A stretch of 64,000 nt of DNA from Acutalibacter sp. 1XD8-36 (GTDB lineage Bacteria; Bacillota; Clostridia; Oscillospirales; Acutalibacteraceae). The notes under the pieces are model-generated. The model saw nothing but the letters and a program-made list of their open reading frames with translations, was not told where the DNA came from and searched no databases. A program made the translations under genes and the position numbers. The stretch lies in the NCBI RefSeq assembly GCF_009917525.1, contig NZ_QZDU01000003.1, positions 203,547-267,546 on the forward strand. The letters run 5' to 3'. Below, in pieces: positions 1-9,240 of the stretch; positions within the stretch are counted from its first letter, which is position 1; each line of letters begins with the position of its first letter.

Positions 1-1
1 G

Positions 2-340
2 GGGCACCCGGCGAGGAGGACCTTCCAGGCGCTGAGGATAGCGGTGAACGGCGAGCTTGAGGCCCTGGAGCAGGGGCTGGACAGCGCCCTAAAGCTCCTT
101 CGGCCCGGGGGAAGGCTTGCGGTGATAACCTTCCACTCCCTGGAGGACAGGATAGTAAAGCGCAGGATGGCGGAGTATTGCAGGGGCTGCACCTGCCCGC
201 CGGACTTCCCGGTGTGCGTATGCGGGAAGAAGCCGGGGGGGAGGCTCGTGCACCGCAGGGGGGTAGCTCCGTCAGAGGAGGAGCTGAGGGAAAACCCCAG
301 GGCCCGGAGCGCAAGGCTCAGGGTTTTGGAAAAGCTGTAA
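2..340 (+). CDS. rsmH: RsmH (MraW), 16S rRNA m4C1402 methyltransferase, C-terminal part
   Basis: This is the 3' end of the 16S rRNA N4-cytosine methyltransferase gene; the start lies off the left edge. The open frame from base 2 begins with the family signature [16 protein letters not shown] and continues through [13 protein letters not shown] CxxCxCPP cysteine cluster follows, as in the clostridial and bacillar enzymes. The protein ends at LEKL with a TAA stop. Being first and immediately before ftsL is the standard start of a dcw cluster, so the identity is secure although only about a third of the protein is present. Confidence 0.97.
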   Translation, partial: GHPARRTFQALRIAVNGELEALEQGLDSALKLLRPGGRLAVITFHSLEDRIVKRRMAEYCRGCTCPPDFPVCVCGKKPGGRLVHRRGVAPSEEELRENPRARSARLRVLEKL

Positions 341-397
341 CTTTTGGGAGAGAAAAAATCAGGCAGGCCAAAGGGGCCGGCCGGGGAGGACGAGTAA

Positions 398-976
398 ATG
401 GCGAACAGGGCTGAGGCATACGATTTTTCGTATTTTGAGGACAGGAACAAAGCAGAGGGGTACGGCACGAATGACTACGGCGTGGTTGACTACGGCATAG
501 ACGGCAGCCACGCGTACCAGCCCATGGAGCTGCCCCAGGCTGAGCCGGAGCCGAAAATTGTCGAGCTGCCAAAGCAGGAGCCTGAGGGCGAGCCGGAGCA
601 GAGGCGCAGGCCAAAGCGGAACCTTATGCGCATGGCGGCGTGGCTGTGCTTCGGGCTGATATTCTCGGCGGTGATGACGGCGGTGTACAGCGAGGTGCAG
701 CTGACTGAGCTGACCGAGAAGATAAACGAGGCCAAGAAGGACCTGGAGGAGGCAAAGAGCCTGGAGGTGCAGCTTACCATGCAGGCGGCCCAGAAGATGT
801 CCGACGCGGAGGTTGAGCGCTACGCCACGGAGCAGATGGGCATGGGGAAGGTCACAGGGTCCCAAGTGGTGTACCTGCACGTGGCCCAGCAGGACCGGGG
901 CACGGTGGTGCAGGAGCTTGGCGAGGGCTCCTGGCTTGACAGGGCCATAGCGGCGGTGAGGGGCTGGTTTGCCTGA
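398..976 (+). CDS. ftsL: FtsL-like septum formation protein
   Basis: This bitopic division protein would bridge the FtsQ/DivIB complex and the septal transpeptidase. The first 75 residues are acidic, Tyr/Pro/Glu-rich and end in a basic RRRPKR stretch. One membrane helix follows at about 77-98, then a short coiled coil (LTEKINEAKKDLEEAKSLE) and a C-terminal region ending ATEQMGMGKVTGSQVVYLHV, typical of FtsL. At 192 residues it is longer than usual because of the cytoplasmic extension. It lies between rsmH and the PBP gene, the usual place for ftsL. Identity rests on topology and position because FtsL sequences diverge quickly. Confidence 0.85.
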   Translation: MANRAEAYDFSYFEDRNKAEGYGTNDYGVVDYGIDGSHAYQPMELPQAEPEPKIVELPKQEPEGEPEQRRRPKRNLMRMAAWLCFGLIFSAVMTAVYSEVQLTELTEKINEAKKDLEEAKSLEVQLTMQAAQKMSDAEVERYATEQMGMGKVTGSQVVYLHVAQQDRGTVVQELGEGSWLDRAIAAVRGWFA

Positions 977-1050
977 TTGGGAAGAAGGGTTCCGGGGAAC
1001 CCCAGGGCTTCCCCAGAACCCCTGGCAGTAATAACCCCGCCCCGTAGAGA

Positions 1051-1100
1051 ATAAAAATGAAACATCGAGGGCCAATCCCGATTTTGGCTCTCATTTTTAT
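1051..1100 (+). other. Hairpin in the ftsL-PBP spacer
   Basis: Arms ATAAAAATGA (1051-1060) and TCATTTTTAT (1091-1100) are perfect complements, with an inner GCCAA/TTGGC stem. The structure sits just upstream of the PBP ribosome site (GGAGGAG near 1112). The T-rich right arm could act as a weak terminator or mRNA processing site that tunes PBP expression relative to ftsL. I see no consensus promoter in the 147-base spacer. Confidence 0.4.
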
Positions 1101-1123
1101 AAAAAGCTTTCGGAGGAGAGTGT

Positions 1124-3433
1124 ATGGCAAAGGGCACAGCTGAAAAAATAAGAAAGAAGGCAATAGGCCTTATGTGCGGGCTGCTGATAGTGGGCTTCGG
1201 CGCGGCGGCAATGAGCCTTGTGCACTGGCAGCTTATAAACGGCGAGGAGCTCAGCGCCAAGGCCATGGAGCAGAGCCTGAGGAGCACTGGCCTGCCCGCC
1301 ATGCGGGGCACCATTTACGACGCCACAGGCACAAAGGTCCTGGCCCAGAGCGCTTCGGTGTGGACGGTGGTGCTGGAGCCTCACTACCTTGCAGAGGACG
1401 ACAACCTGAGAAGGAAGGTGGCAAACGGCCTTTCGGAAATCCTGGGCCTTGACGCCGCCGAGCTCTATGAGCGCACCGGGGAGGTGGGCTCATACTACGA
1501 CGTTATAGCCCGCAAGGTGGAGACAGAGGTCAGGGACAGGATAACCCAGTTTATGAACGACAACAAGATAGGCAACGGCATAAGGCTTATAGCCGACTAT
1601 AAAAGGTACTACCCCTACGGCACCGTCGCCTCCAATATCCTGGGCTTCACCGGGGACGACAGCCAGGGGCTGGAGGGCCTGGAGCTCTACTACGAGGAGG
1701 AGCTCTCGGGGAGCGCTGGCAGGCTGATAGCCGCGAAAAACGCCTTCGGCACGGATATGCCCTTTGAGTATGAGCAGATAGTGGAGGCCGAGAACGGCTA
1801 TAACCTGGTGCTCACCATTGACGAGACAGTGCAGAGCGTCCTTGAGAAGTACCTTAAGGAGGGCATAGAGAAGTTCTGGATAAAAAATGGCGCCGTGGCG
1901 GTTATGATGGACGTGGACACCGGGGGTATCCTGGGCCTTGCAACATACCCCTACTACGACCCCAACGACCCCTTTACCATACTTGACCAGAACCTGCTGG
2001 AGCAGGTGGAGTCGGTACCCGAGGGGGACGAGCGGATAGAGGTCAAGAGGGAGGCCATGAGTGTCCAGTGGAGGAACAAGGCGGTCTCGGACCTCTACTA
2101 CCCGGGCTCGGTGTACAAGATGTGCGTGGGCTCAATGGGCATAGAGGAGGGGCTGATAACAGAGGATAGCCAGTATACCTGCACTGGCGGCGAGAAGCTC
2201 CAGGGGGTGAAGGACCCCATACACTGCTGGAACCATGACGGCCACGGCACCACCACCTTCAGGGAGGGGCTCTGCAACTCCTGCAACCCCTGGTTCATGC
2301 ACATAGGCAGGGAGCTGGGCCCGGACCTTTTCTGCCGCTATAGGGAGGCCTTCGGCCTGGCGGATAAGACCGGCATAGACCTGCCCGGGGAGGGAAGGAG
2401 CATATTGCACAGCGTGGACAATATGGGCGAGGTGGAGCTGGTGGTTGAGGCCTTCGGGCAGAACTTCTCCATAACCCCCATACAGATGATAACCGCCAGC
2501 GCCGCCGTGGCAAACGGCGGGTACCTGGTAAGGCCCCATGTGGTGGACAGGATAGTGGACGAGGACGGCAATATCGTAAGGAACGCCGACTGCAGCTACA
2601 GGCGGCAGGTGATATCCGAGGACACCAGCGCCACGATATGCGATATTTTAAGGCAGAACGTGGCCTCGGGCACTGCCAGGGGCGGCTATGTGTCCGGCTA
2701 CAGGATATGCGGCAAGACAGGCACCTCGGAGAAGGTGGATAAGCATAATGAGGACCTGCTGGAGGACCCCAACGCGAAGATGACCTATATTGCCTCATAC
2801 TGCGGCTTCGCCCCGGCTGAGGACCCGAGGTACGCCCTGCTTGTGTTCTTCGACGAGCCGGACGCCAGCTCCAACGGCGGCTATACCGCCGGAAACGCCA
2901 TAGCCGGGCCCATCTTCTCGGCTATCATGCAGGAGCTGCTGCCCTATCTGGGGGTTGAAGTCATGTATGACGAGGACGAGTACAACGAGCACAGGGACAC
3001 CGCCGCGCCCAACGTGGTGGGCATGACCATAAGGGAGGCTGTTGCCGCCATAAGGGAGGCCGGCCTTGAGTACGACATAGAGGGCAACGGCGACGACGAA
3101 GAGGGCTGGGACGAGTATAAGATAACCGAGCAGATACCCGAGGGCGGCGCTACAGTGCCCCAGGAGGGCAAGGTGGTGATGTTTACCACCGGCTATAATG
3201 TGAACGAGGTTATGGTGGAGGTGCCGGACTTCTTCCAGATGGATTTGATAAACGCCAGCTATGAGGCCCATATAAACGACCTGCAGATAACTGTAAACGG
3301 CAACCGGGACGGGGACACCAGGGTAATGATGCAGGGCATACCCGCCGGGGAGAAGGTGAAGAAGGGCACGGTGATAACCCTGACCTTTGCAAGCAACCTT
3401 AGCACGGACACATCCGTTACCATAGCAGAATAA
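1124..3433 (+). CDS. Class B penicillin-binding protein with PASTA domains (FtsI/SpoVD type)
   Basis: This is the monofunctional transpeptidase that cross-links septal or spore-cortex peptidoglycan. An N-terminal membrane anchor (about residues 12-35) precedes the dimerisation domain. The catalytic domain carries all three active-site motifs: SVYK (Ser329-Lys332), SCN (386-388) and KTGT (531-534). Two C-terminal PASTA-like repeats follow, starting near NVVGMTIREAV and VEVPDFFQMD. The 769-residue length fits SpoVD or clostridial PBP2x. It lies upstream of mraY as in other dcw clusters. The sequence alone does not settle whether it is the vegetative FtsI or the sporulation SpoVD. Confidence 0.93.
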   Translation: MAKGTAEKIRKKAIGLMCGLLIVGFGAAAMSLVHWQLINGEELSAKAMEQSLRSTGLPAMRGTIYDATGTKVLAQSASVWTVVLEPHYLAEDDNLRRKVANGLSEILGLDAAELYERTGEVGSYYDVIARKVETEVRDRITQFMNDNKIGNGIRLIADYKRYYPYGTVASNILGFTGDDSQGLEGLELYYEEELSGSAGRLIAAKNAFGTDMPFEYEQIVEAENGYNLVLTIDETVQSVLEKYLKEGIEKFWIKNGAVAVMMDVDTGGILGLATYPYYDPNDPFTILDQNLLEQVESVPEGDERIEVKREAMSVQWRNKAVSDLYYPGSVYKMCVGSMGIEEGLITEDSQYTCTGGEKLQGVKDPIHCWNHDGHGTTTFREGLCNSCNPWFMHIGRELGPDLFCRYREAFGLADKTGIDLPGEGRSILHSVDNMGEVELVVEAFGQNFSITPIQMITASAAVANGGYLVRPHVVDRIVDEDGNIVRNADCSYRRQVISEDTSATICDILRQNVASGTARGGYVSGYRICGKTGTSEKVDKHNEDLLEDPNAKMTYIASYCGFAPAEDPRYALLVFFDEPDASSNGGYTAGNAIAGPIFSAIMQELLPYLGVEVMYDEDEYNEHRDTAAPNVVGMTIREAVAAIREAGLEYDIEGNGDDEEGWDEYKITEQIPEGGATVPQEGKVVMFTTGYNVNEVMVEVPDFFQMDLINASYEAHINDLQITVNGNRDGDTRVMMQGIPAGEKVKKGTVITLTFASNLSTDTSVTIAE

Positions 3434-3462
3434 AAAAGGGGAAACTGAGGAGGAAGCGCAAA

Positions 3463-4464
3463 ATGAACAGTACATGGTTCCTGATAACGGCGGCGGCAGG
3501 CTTCGGGGTCACAGCGGTGCTGGGCTGGTGGGTGATACCGCTGCTCCACAGGCTGAAGTTCGGGCAGACTATCCGGGAGATAGGCCCGAAATGGCACAAG
3601 AAAAAGCAGGGCACCCCCACAATGGGGGGGATAATGTTCATCGCCGGCACTACGGCGGCGGTGCTCATATGCGTGCCCCTATGGTATATCCAGCAGGGCT
3701 TTGAGACCCCCCTAATGCTCACGAGGGTCTTCGGGGGCCTGGGGATGGCGCTGGGCTACGGGGCCATTGGCTTTATGGACGACTATATCGGCATAGTAAA
3801 AAAGCGCAACCTGGGGCTTACGGAAAAGCAGAAGCTGGTCCTGCAGTTTCTGGTGGCAGGGGCATACCTGCTGTCTATGAAGCTCGCCGGGGAGGACACG
3901 ACCACTATAATCCCCTTTATAGGCCCTGTGGACCTGGGGCTGATGTACTACCCCCTGGCGGCAATACTGATAGTGGGCCTTACAAACGCCGTGAACTTCA
4001 CCGACGGCATTGACGGCCTGAACGCCTCCGTGACAATGGTGGTCTTTGTGGCATTCACCGTATGCGCGGCACACCTGTCCATGGCGGGAATGACTGCCCT
4101 GGGGACGGCTTCGGCGGCGGCCTGCCTTGGGTTTCTTCTGTGGAACTTCCACCCGGCAAAGGTGTTCATGGGCGACACCGGCTCCCTGTTCCTGGGGGGC
4201 ATGGCAGGGGCCCTGGCCTTCGGCCTGGATATGCCAATACTGCTTTTGCCGGCGGGGCTTATATACTGGGGGGAGATACTCTCAGTTGTGATACAGGTCA
4301 CGTATTTCAAGCGCACAGGGGGCAAGCGGCTCTTCAAGATGTCCCCCATACACCACCACTTTGAGATGTGCGGCTGGAGCGAATATAAGATATGCGGGGT
4401 CTTCGGCGGCATTACCGTTATCGGCGGGATTCTGGCGGTGCTGGCTGTATTGTACGGCGTCTGA
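3463..4464 (+). CDS. mraY: MraY, phospho-MurNAc-pentapeptide translocase
   Basis: This integral membrane enzyme moves phospho-MurNAc-pentapeptide from UDP to undecaprenyl phosphate to make lipid I. Family signatures are visible: KWHKKKQGTPTMGG near the N-terminus, the Asp pair in FMDDYIG, NFTDGIDGL, the acidic loop VFMGDTGSLFLGG, and the histidine motif PIHHHFE near the end. The 333-residue length is normal. AGGAGGAAG lies just before the ATG. murE and murF, which usually sit between the PBP gene and mraY, are absent here, as is murD after it. Confidence 0.98.
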   Translation: MNSTWFLITAAAGFGVTAVLGWWVIPLLHRLKFGQTIREIGPKWHKKKQGTPTMGGIMFIAGTTAAVLICVPLWYIQQGFETPLMLTRVFGGLGMALGYGAIGFMDDYIGIVKKRNLGLTEKQKLVLQFLVAGAYLLSMKLAGEDTTTIIPFIGPVDLGLMYYPLAAILIVGLTNAVNFTDGIDGLNASVTMVVFVAFTVCAAHLSMAGMTALGTASAAACLGFLLWNFHPAKVFMGDTGSLFLGGMAGALAFGLDMPILLLPAGLIYWGEILSVVIQVTYFKRTGGKRLFKMSPIHHHFEMCGWSEYKICGVFGGITVIGGILAVLAVLYGV

Positions 4465-4518
4465 CTGGACAGAATAGGTATTATGGGTACATTACTTTAA
4501 AAGGAAAGGGGGGCTTTC

Positions 4519-5805
4519 ATGCCCGCAGGAGCGGTACGAGGGAGAGCGGCTCAGAGAGCCGGCGGAGTAACTCGTAGAGTTGACTCCACAGCCAGGGGCC
4601 TGCGCCGGGTGCCGGGGAACAGGCCTCCGGAGGAGCGGCGGGAGCCGGAGAGACGCAGGCGCAGGCGCAAAAAGCACTATAAGCTCATCTCCCTGGGGGA
4701 GGGGCTTGACATGCCGCTGCTGGTGTTCATTATGGTGCTCCTGGCAATCGGCCTTGTAATGCTGTTCTCCGCAAGCTACGCCGAAAGCTATTACAGGGAG
4801 GACAACAGCTACTTTTATATAGTGCGCCAGGGGGAGTTCGCCCTGTTCGGCGTTGCTGCCATGCTGTTTATCTCCACCATCGACTACCACTACTACCATA
4901 GGGGCAGGACCACCCTGTGGGTGGCGGTGGGCACGGTGCTGCTGCTGGTGCTGACGCTTTTGATTGGCTCCTCGGAGGGTGAGGCGACCCGCTGGCTTGA
5001 GCTGGGGCCTGTGAGGCTCCAGCCCTCGGAGGTGGCGAAATTTGCCATAATACTGCTCTTTGCAGACTTTGTCTCCCGCTGGGAGAAGGAGATGGACACA
5101 TTCAGAAGGGGGGTAATGCCCTTCGCCCTGGTGCTGGTGCTCTTTGCCGGGCTCGTCATGGCCGAGCACCACCTGTCCGGCACCCTTATCATCGGCCTGC
5201 TGGGCTTCATGATGATGTTTGTGGGGGGCACCAAATTCCGCTGGCTTGCAATGGGGGCCCTGGGGGCGGCGCTGGTAGTGTACCTCTATATGAACAGGGG
5301 CGGCGAGGGCTCTGAAGCCTACCAGATGGGCCGCATAGAGGTGTGGCTGAACCCCTTCGAGGAGAACGACGCCACCTGGCAGACCCGCCAGTCCCTCTAC
5401 GCCATAGGCTCGGGGGGGCTCTTCGGGGTGGGCCTGGGGCAGTCCAGGCAGAAGTATATGTACCTTCCAAAGCCCCAGAACGACTTCATATTCGCCATAG
5501 TCTGCGAGGAGCTGGGGCTGGTGGGGGCGCTGGTGATAATGATACTCTTTGCCCTTCTGGTGTGGCGGGGGGTGCATATCTCCCTTAACGCCAAGGACAC
5601 CTTTGGCAAAATGCTGGGCCTGGGGCTCACCTTCCAGATAGGCCTGCAGGCGGCGCTGAATATATGCGTGGTGACAAATACCGTGCCGAACACGGGCATT
5701 AGCCTGCCCTTTTTCAGCTACGGCGGCACGGCGCTCTTAATGCTGCTGGGCGAGATGGGCATACTGCTGAATATATCGCGCTCGGCTAATGTTGAAAAAA
5801 CCTGA
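4519..5805 (+). CDS. ftsW: FtsW/SpoVE family SEDS peptidoglycan polymerase
   Basis: This SEDS-family glycosyltransferase polymerises lipid II at the septum with its partner class B PBP, encoded two genes upstream. The first 55 residues are an Arg-rich cytoplasmic extension. They are followed by about ten membrane helices, the conserved Glu-rich loop region, PKPQNDFIFAIVCEELGL and the C-terminal NTGISLPFFSYGGTA signature. Length is 428 residues, slightly long because of the extension. A GGAAAGGGGGG ribosome site precedes the ATG. It could equally be the sporulation paralogue SpoVE, which shares these motifs. Confidence 0.93.
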   Translation: MPAGAVRGRAAQRAGGVTRRVDSTARGLRRVPGNRPPEERREPERRRRRRKKHYKLISLGEGLDMPLLVFIMVLLAIGLVMLFSASYAESYYREDNSYFYIVRQGEFALFGVAAMLFISTIDYHYYHRGRTTLWVAVGTVLLLVLTLLIGSSEGEATRWLELGPVRLQPSEVAKFAIILLFADFVSRWEKEMDTFRRGVMPFALVLVLFAGLVMAEHHLSGTLIIGLLGFMMMFVGGTKFRWLAMGALGAALVVYLYMNRGGEGSEAYQMGRIEVWLNPFEENDATWQTRQSLYAIGSGGLFGVGLGQSRQKYMYLPKPQNDFIFAIVCEELGLVGALVIMILFALLVWRGVHISLNAKDTFGKMLGLGLTFQIGLQAALNICVVTNTVPNTGISLPFFSYGGTALLMLLGEMGILLNISRSANVEKT

Positions 5806-5819
5806 GGGGAGCAACGGGA

Positions 5820-6953
5820 ATGCGGATACTTTTCACCGGCGGGGGCACCGCCGGGCACATAAACCCAGCACTGGCTGTGGCAGGCTACCTGAAAGAGCAG
5901 GAGCCCGGCACGGAGATACTGTACGTGGGCAATAGGGGGGGCATGGAGGAGAGGCTGGTGCCCAAGGCCGGATATAATATGGCCTTTATCACCATCTCCG
6001 GCTTCCAGCGGAAGCTGAGCTTTAAAAACGTCATGAAGAACGTGAAGACCATAAAGCGGATATTCACCGCCTCCATAGAGACCAGGAAGATAATAAAGGA
6101 CTTCGCCCCGGACGTGTGCGTTGGCACCGGGGGATATGTGAGCGGGCCGGTGATACGGGAGGCGGCTAAGCTGGGGGTGCCCTGCGTGATACACGAGTCC
6201 AACGCCTACCCGGGGGTCACCACAAAGCTGCTGTCAAAGCATGTGCACACAGTCATGCTGGCTGTGCCGGACGCGAAGAAATACTTTGACAAGGGCGTGC
6301 GCACAGTGGTCACCGGCAACCCTGTAAGGGGCGAGGTGCTGAATATGGACAGGGAGCAGGCAAGGCGGGAGCTGGGCCTTGACAGCAGGCCCGTGGTGCT
6401 CTCCTTCGGGGGGAGCCTGGGGGCCGCCGCCCTGAACCGCGCCGCCGCGTATATGCTCTCGAAAAGCGGGGAGAAGGGGGCGTATCAGCATATCCACGGA
6501 TACGGCCAGAACGACCCAATGTTCCTGGAGGAGCTCACCGAATACGGCCTGGACCTTTCGGAAAACCCCCAGATAAGGGTGCTGGAGTACATCGACAATA
6601 TGCCCCTATGCCTTGCCGCCGCGGATTTGGTGATAAGCAGGGCCGGGGCCATGACCCTCTCGGAGATAGAGGCAAAGGGCAAGGGCTCGATACTGATACC
6701 CTCTCCCAACGTGGCGGAGAACCACCAGTTCCACAACGCAATGGCCCTGGTGAAAAGGGGCGCGGGGGAGATAATCGAGGAGAAGGACCTTACAGGGGAG
6801 GCCCTGTGGAAGAAGACGGAAAAGCTCCTCTGCGACCCGGAGCGCCTTGAAAAGCTGGGGAAGAACGCCAGGAAAATGGAGATACTGGACGCAAACAGGA
6901 GGATATACCAGGTGATAAAGGACGCCTGTGAAAAGAGGGTCTGGTCCAGGTGA
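5820..6953 (+). CDS. murG: MurG, lipid II-forming GlcNAc transferase
   Basis: This peripheral membrane GT-B enzyme adds GlcNAc from UDP-GlcNAc to lipid I, giving lipid II. The N-terminal glycine loop GGGTAGHINPALAVA, the GTGGYVSGPVI motif, the VIHESNAYPG region and the C-terminal GAMTLSEIEAKGKGSILIPSP donor-binding segment are all present. It starts 14 bases after ftsW and its stop overlaps the GTG start of the next gene. Length is normal at 377 residues. Confidence 0.98.
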   Translation: MRILFTGGGTAGHINPALAVAGYLKEQEPGTEILYVGNRGGMEERLVPKAGYNMAFITISGFQRKLSFKNVMKNVKTIKRIFTASIETRKIIKDFAPDVCVGTGGYVSGPVIREAAKLGVPCVIHESNAYPGVTTKLLSKHVHTVMLAVPDAKKYFDKGVRTVVTGNPVRGEVLNMDREQARRELGLDSRPVVLSFGGSLGAAALNRAAAYMLSKSGEKGAYQHIHGYGQNDPMFLEELTEYGLDLSENPQIRVLEYIDNMPLCLAAADLVISRAGAMTLSEIEAKGKGSILIPSPNVAENHQFHNAMALVKRGAGEIIEEKDLTGEALWKKTEKLLCDPERLEKLGKNARKMEILDANRRIYQVIKDACEKRVWSR

Positions 6954-7435
6954 AATACGAGATAGTAAAGCTCCGGGAGCGCCCGGAGCTTGTGCCAGAG
7001 GCCGCCCGCTGGTTTGAGCACACCTTCCAAATCCCCGAGAGCGTGTATCTTGAGAGCATGAAAGAAATGCTCTCAAACAGGGGCCCCGGGTCTTCCTGTA
7101 AAGCCGGGGCCCCTGTCCCCCAGTGGTACGCGGCTATGGACGGCGGGGTTATTTTAGGGGGCATGGGGGTCATTGAAAACGATTTCCATAACAGGCCCGA
7201 CCTTGCCCCAAACGTCTGCGCCGTGTACACGGACGAGCCCTATAGGGGGCAGGGGATAGCAGGGGCCCTTCTTGAGGCCGTGTGCGGGGATATGGCCTCC
7301 CTGGGGATAGACACACTGTACCTTGTGACGAGCCATACCGGGCTCTATGAGCGGTACGGCTGGGAGTTCCTGTGCATAGTGGAGGGGGACGATGGGCCCG
7401 GGAGGATGTACATTCACAGGAGTGAGGAAAAATGA
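6950..7435 (+). CDS. GNAT-family N-acetyltransferase
   Basis: This is a predicted acetyl-CoA-dependent acyltransferase of unknown substrate. The acetyl-CoA pyrophosphate loop is recognisable in PYRGQGIAGALLEAVC, followed by YLVTSHTGLYERYGWEF, the usual C-terminal GNAT strand-helix. The GTG start overlaps the murG stop (GTGA), so translation is probably coupled. Two GNAT genes between murG and murA are not part of a standard dcw cluster; they may be passengers or may modify a cell-wall precursor or a division protein. The latter is only a guess. Confidence 0.85.
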   Translation: MKYEIVKLRERPELVPEAARWFEHTFQIPESVYLESMKEMLSNRGPGSSCKAGAPVPQWYAAMDGGVILGGMGVIENDFHNRPDLAPNVCAVYTDEPYRGQGIAGALLEAVCGDMASLGIDTLYLVTSHTGLYERYGWEFLCIVEGDDGPGRMYIHRSEEK

Positions 7436-7878
7436 TGGAACTGAGAAAATGCACGATAGCTGACCTGGACCGGCTGGCTCTCTGGTCCATGCAGGCCCAG
7501 GCGGACATGCGCCAGGGCAGCCCCTGGGGTGACGTGGAGGAGAGCCCCGAGCTGCTTGCCGGTGAGCGGGAGACTGTGGAGCGAAGGCTTCTTGGGGAAG
7601 ACTTTGACTTGTATGAGTTCATAGAGAATGGCGAGGCCGTGGGCATGGTGACGGTGGAGCGGGCGAGGAAAAATCCCGGAGTGGGCCTTGAGAGCTTCTT
7701 TATATGCCGGGAGCACCGCCGCCGGGGCTGCGGCACCAGGGCCCTGAACGCTTTGATGGAGCACCTGGGGGAGAAGGAGCTGGATTTGGACGTGTTCTGC
7801 TGGAACAGCCGGGCCATAGCCTTCTATAGAAGCTTCGGCTTTAAGGAAATCTCTCTGCACATGAATTACGGCACCTGA
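7432..7878 (+). CDS. GNAT-family N-acetyltransferase
   Basis: This is a second, unrelated-looking acetyltransferase of 148 residues. The motif A loop EHRRRGCGTRALNALMEHL and the terminal NSRAIAFYRSFGFKEI segment are typical. The ATG overlaps the previous stop (ATGA), so the two GNATs form a translationally coupled pair. The substrate cannot be read from the sequence. Confidence 0.87.
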   Translation: MMELRKCTIADLDRLALWSMQAQADMRQGSPWGDVEESPELLAGERETVERRLLGEDFDLYEFIENGEAVGMVTVERARKNPGVGLESFFICREHRRRGCGTRALNALMEHLGEKELDLDVFCWNSRAIAFYRSFGFKEISLHMNYGT

Positions 7879-7938
7879 AATCACAAAATCTCCCCGGGTT
7901 CATAAGATATCATAGCTAACATAATCGAGGTGTTGTCT

Positions 7939-9183
7939 ATGATGTTGATTGACGGCCCGAGCCGCCTTATGGGGGAGCTGGAGGTACAGGGGGCGAAGAA
8001 CAGCACGCTGCCCCTTTTGGCCGGGGCGCTCCTGTGCAGGGGACAGACGGTTTTGCACAACTGCCCGGAGCTCAGCGACGTGGACGCTGCGGTGAAGATT
8101 CTGGAGCACCTTGGGTGCCGCTGTAAGCGGGAGGGCCACGACCTCACTATAGAAAACGGCGTCACCTGCCACGAGATACCCGAGGAGCTTATGAGGCGTA
8201 TGCGCTCGTCCATCGTGTTTTTAGGGGCTATAATCAGCCGCTGCGGCGAGGCGAGGCTCTGCTCGCCGGGGGGCTGCGAGCTGGGGCCACGGCCCATAGA
8301 CCTGCATATCTCCTCCCTTAAAAAGCTAGGGGTGCAGGTGAAGGAGAGCGGGGGGTGGCTCCACTGCTCGGCCCCGGGGGGGATAAACGGCGCGTATGTG
8401 TCCCTCTCCTTCCCAAGCGTGGGGGCCACGGAGAACCTGATACTTGCGGCGGTCTGCGGGAGCGGCACCACTATAATCGCAAACGCCGCAAGGGAGCCGG
8501 AGATAAGCGACCTGTGCGAGTACCTGAACCGCTGCGGGGGGCGGATTTACGGCGCGGGGGAGAGCTGCATAATCATCGACGGCGTGAAGGAGCTGTACGG
8601 CGCGGAGCACAGGGTAATGCCGGACAGGATAGCCGCCGTGACCTATATGGCTGCGGCGGCGGTGACCGGGGGGAACGTGACCTTGAGGGACGTTGACAAT
8701 ACCCATATACTGCCCATGCTCACCCCCTTTGAGGAGAGCGGGTGCAGGGTGCGGCAGCTAGGGGGCTGCCTTGACATACTGGCCCCCAAGAGGCTTTCGG
8801 CGGTGAGGCATATACGCACAATGCCCTACCCCGGCTTTCCCACGGACGCCCAGCCGGTGGTGATGACAATGGCGGCGGTGGGGGACGGTACAAGTGTATT
8901 CGTTGAGAACATATTTGAGAACAGGTATAGACATGCGGAGGGGCTTAGCCGCATGGGGGCCAGGGTGAAGGTAGAGGGAAAGGTAGCGGTAGTTGAGGGA
9001 GTGCCGGAGTTGACCGGCGCGACGGTGGAGGCAATGGATTTGAGAGGCGGGGCAGCGCTGATAGTGGCGGGGCTCTGCGCCCAGGGGAGCACGAAGGTGC
9101 GGGGGATGGAGTATGTTGAGAGGGGATACGAAAAAATCGGCGAGCACCTAAGTGAACTGGGGGCAAAAATCAAAAGTTTTTGA
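7939..9183 (+). CDS. murA: MurA, UDP-GlcNAc 1-carboxyvinyltransferase
   Basis: This cytoplasmic enzyme catalyses the first committed step of peptidoglycan synthesis, transferring enolpyruvate from PEP to UDP-GlcNAc. The N-terminal QGAKNSTLPLLAGALL is conserved. The catalytic loop reads CSPGGCELGPRPIDLH with the fosfomycin-target cysteine present (Cys113). I start at ATG 7939 because GAGGTG lies seven bases upstream; an in-frame GTG at 7930 overlaps that ribosome site. The 3' end runs into the hairpin repeat that follows, which appears to supply the final codons. Confidence 0.96.
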   Translation: MMLIDGPSRLMGELEVQGAKNSTLPLLAGALLCRGQTVLHNCPELSDVDAAVKILEHLGCRCKREGHDLTIENGVTCHEIPEELMRRMRSSIVFLGAIISRCGEARLCSPGGCELGPRPIDLHISSLKKLGVQVKESGGWLHCSAPGGINGAYVSLSFPSVGATENLILAAVCGSGTTIIANAAREPEISDLCEYLNRCGGRIYGAGESCIIIDGVKELYGAEHRVMPDRIAAVTYMAAAAVTGGNVTLRDVDNTHILPMLTPFEESGCRVRQLGGCLDILAPKRLSAVRHIRTMPYPGFPTDAQPVVMTMAAVGDGTSVFVENIFENRYRHAEGLSRMGARVKVEGKVAVVEGVPELTGATVEAMDLRGGAALIVAGLCAQGSTKVRGMEYVERGYEKIGEHLSELGAKIKSF

Positions 9184-9188
9184 AAGGT

Positions 9189-9220
9189 GTCGGAAAACTT
9201 TTTTCAAAAAGTTTTCTGAC
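9189..9220 (+). repeat. 15-bp hairpin directly after murA
   Basis: Bases 9189-9203 and 9206-9220 are complementary with one G-U pair and a TC centre. The left neighbour (about 9170-9184, AAAAGTTTTTGAAA) can pair with the same right-hand segment, so two structures are mutually exclusive. There is no T-tract after it; the ftsQ ribosome site follows at once. From memory, similar AAAAGTTTTTGAAAG hairpins are common after genes in related clostridia. An attenuator or mRNA-stability role is an inference. Confidence 0.6.
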
Positions 9221-9240
9221 AAAGGGGGGGAAGCAAAAGC

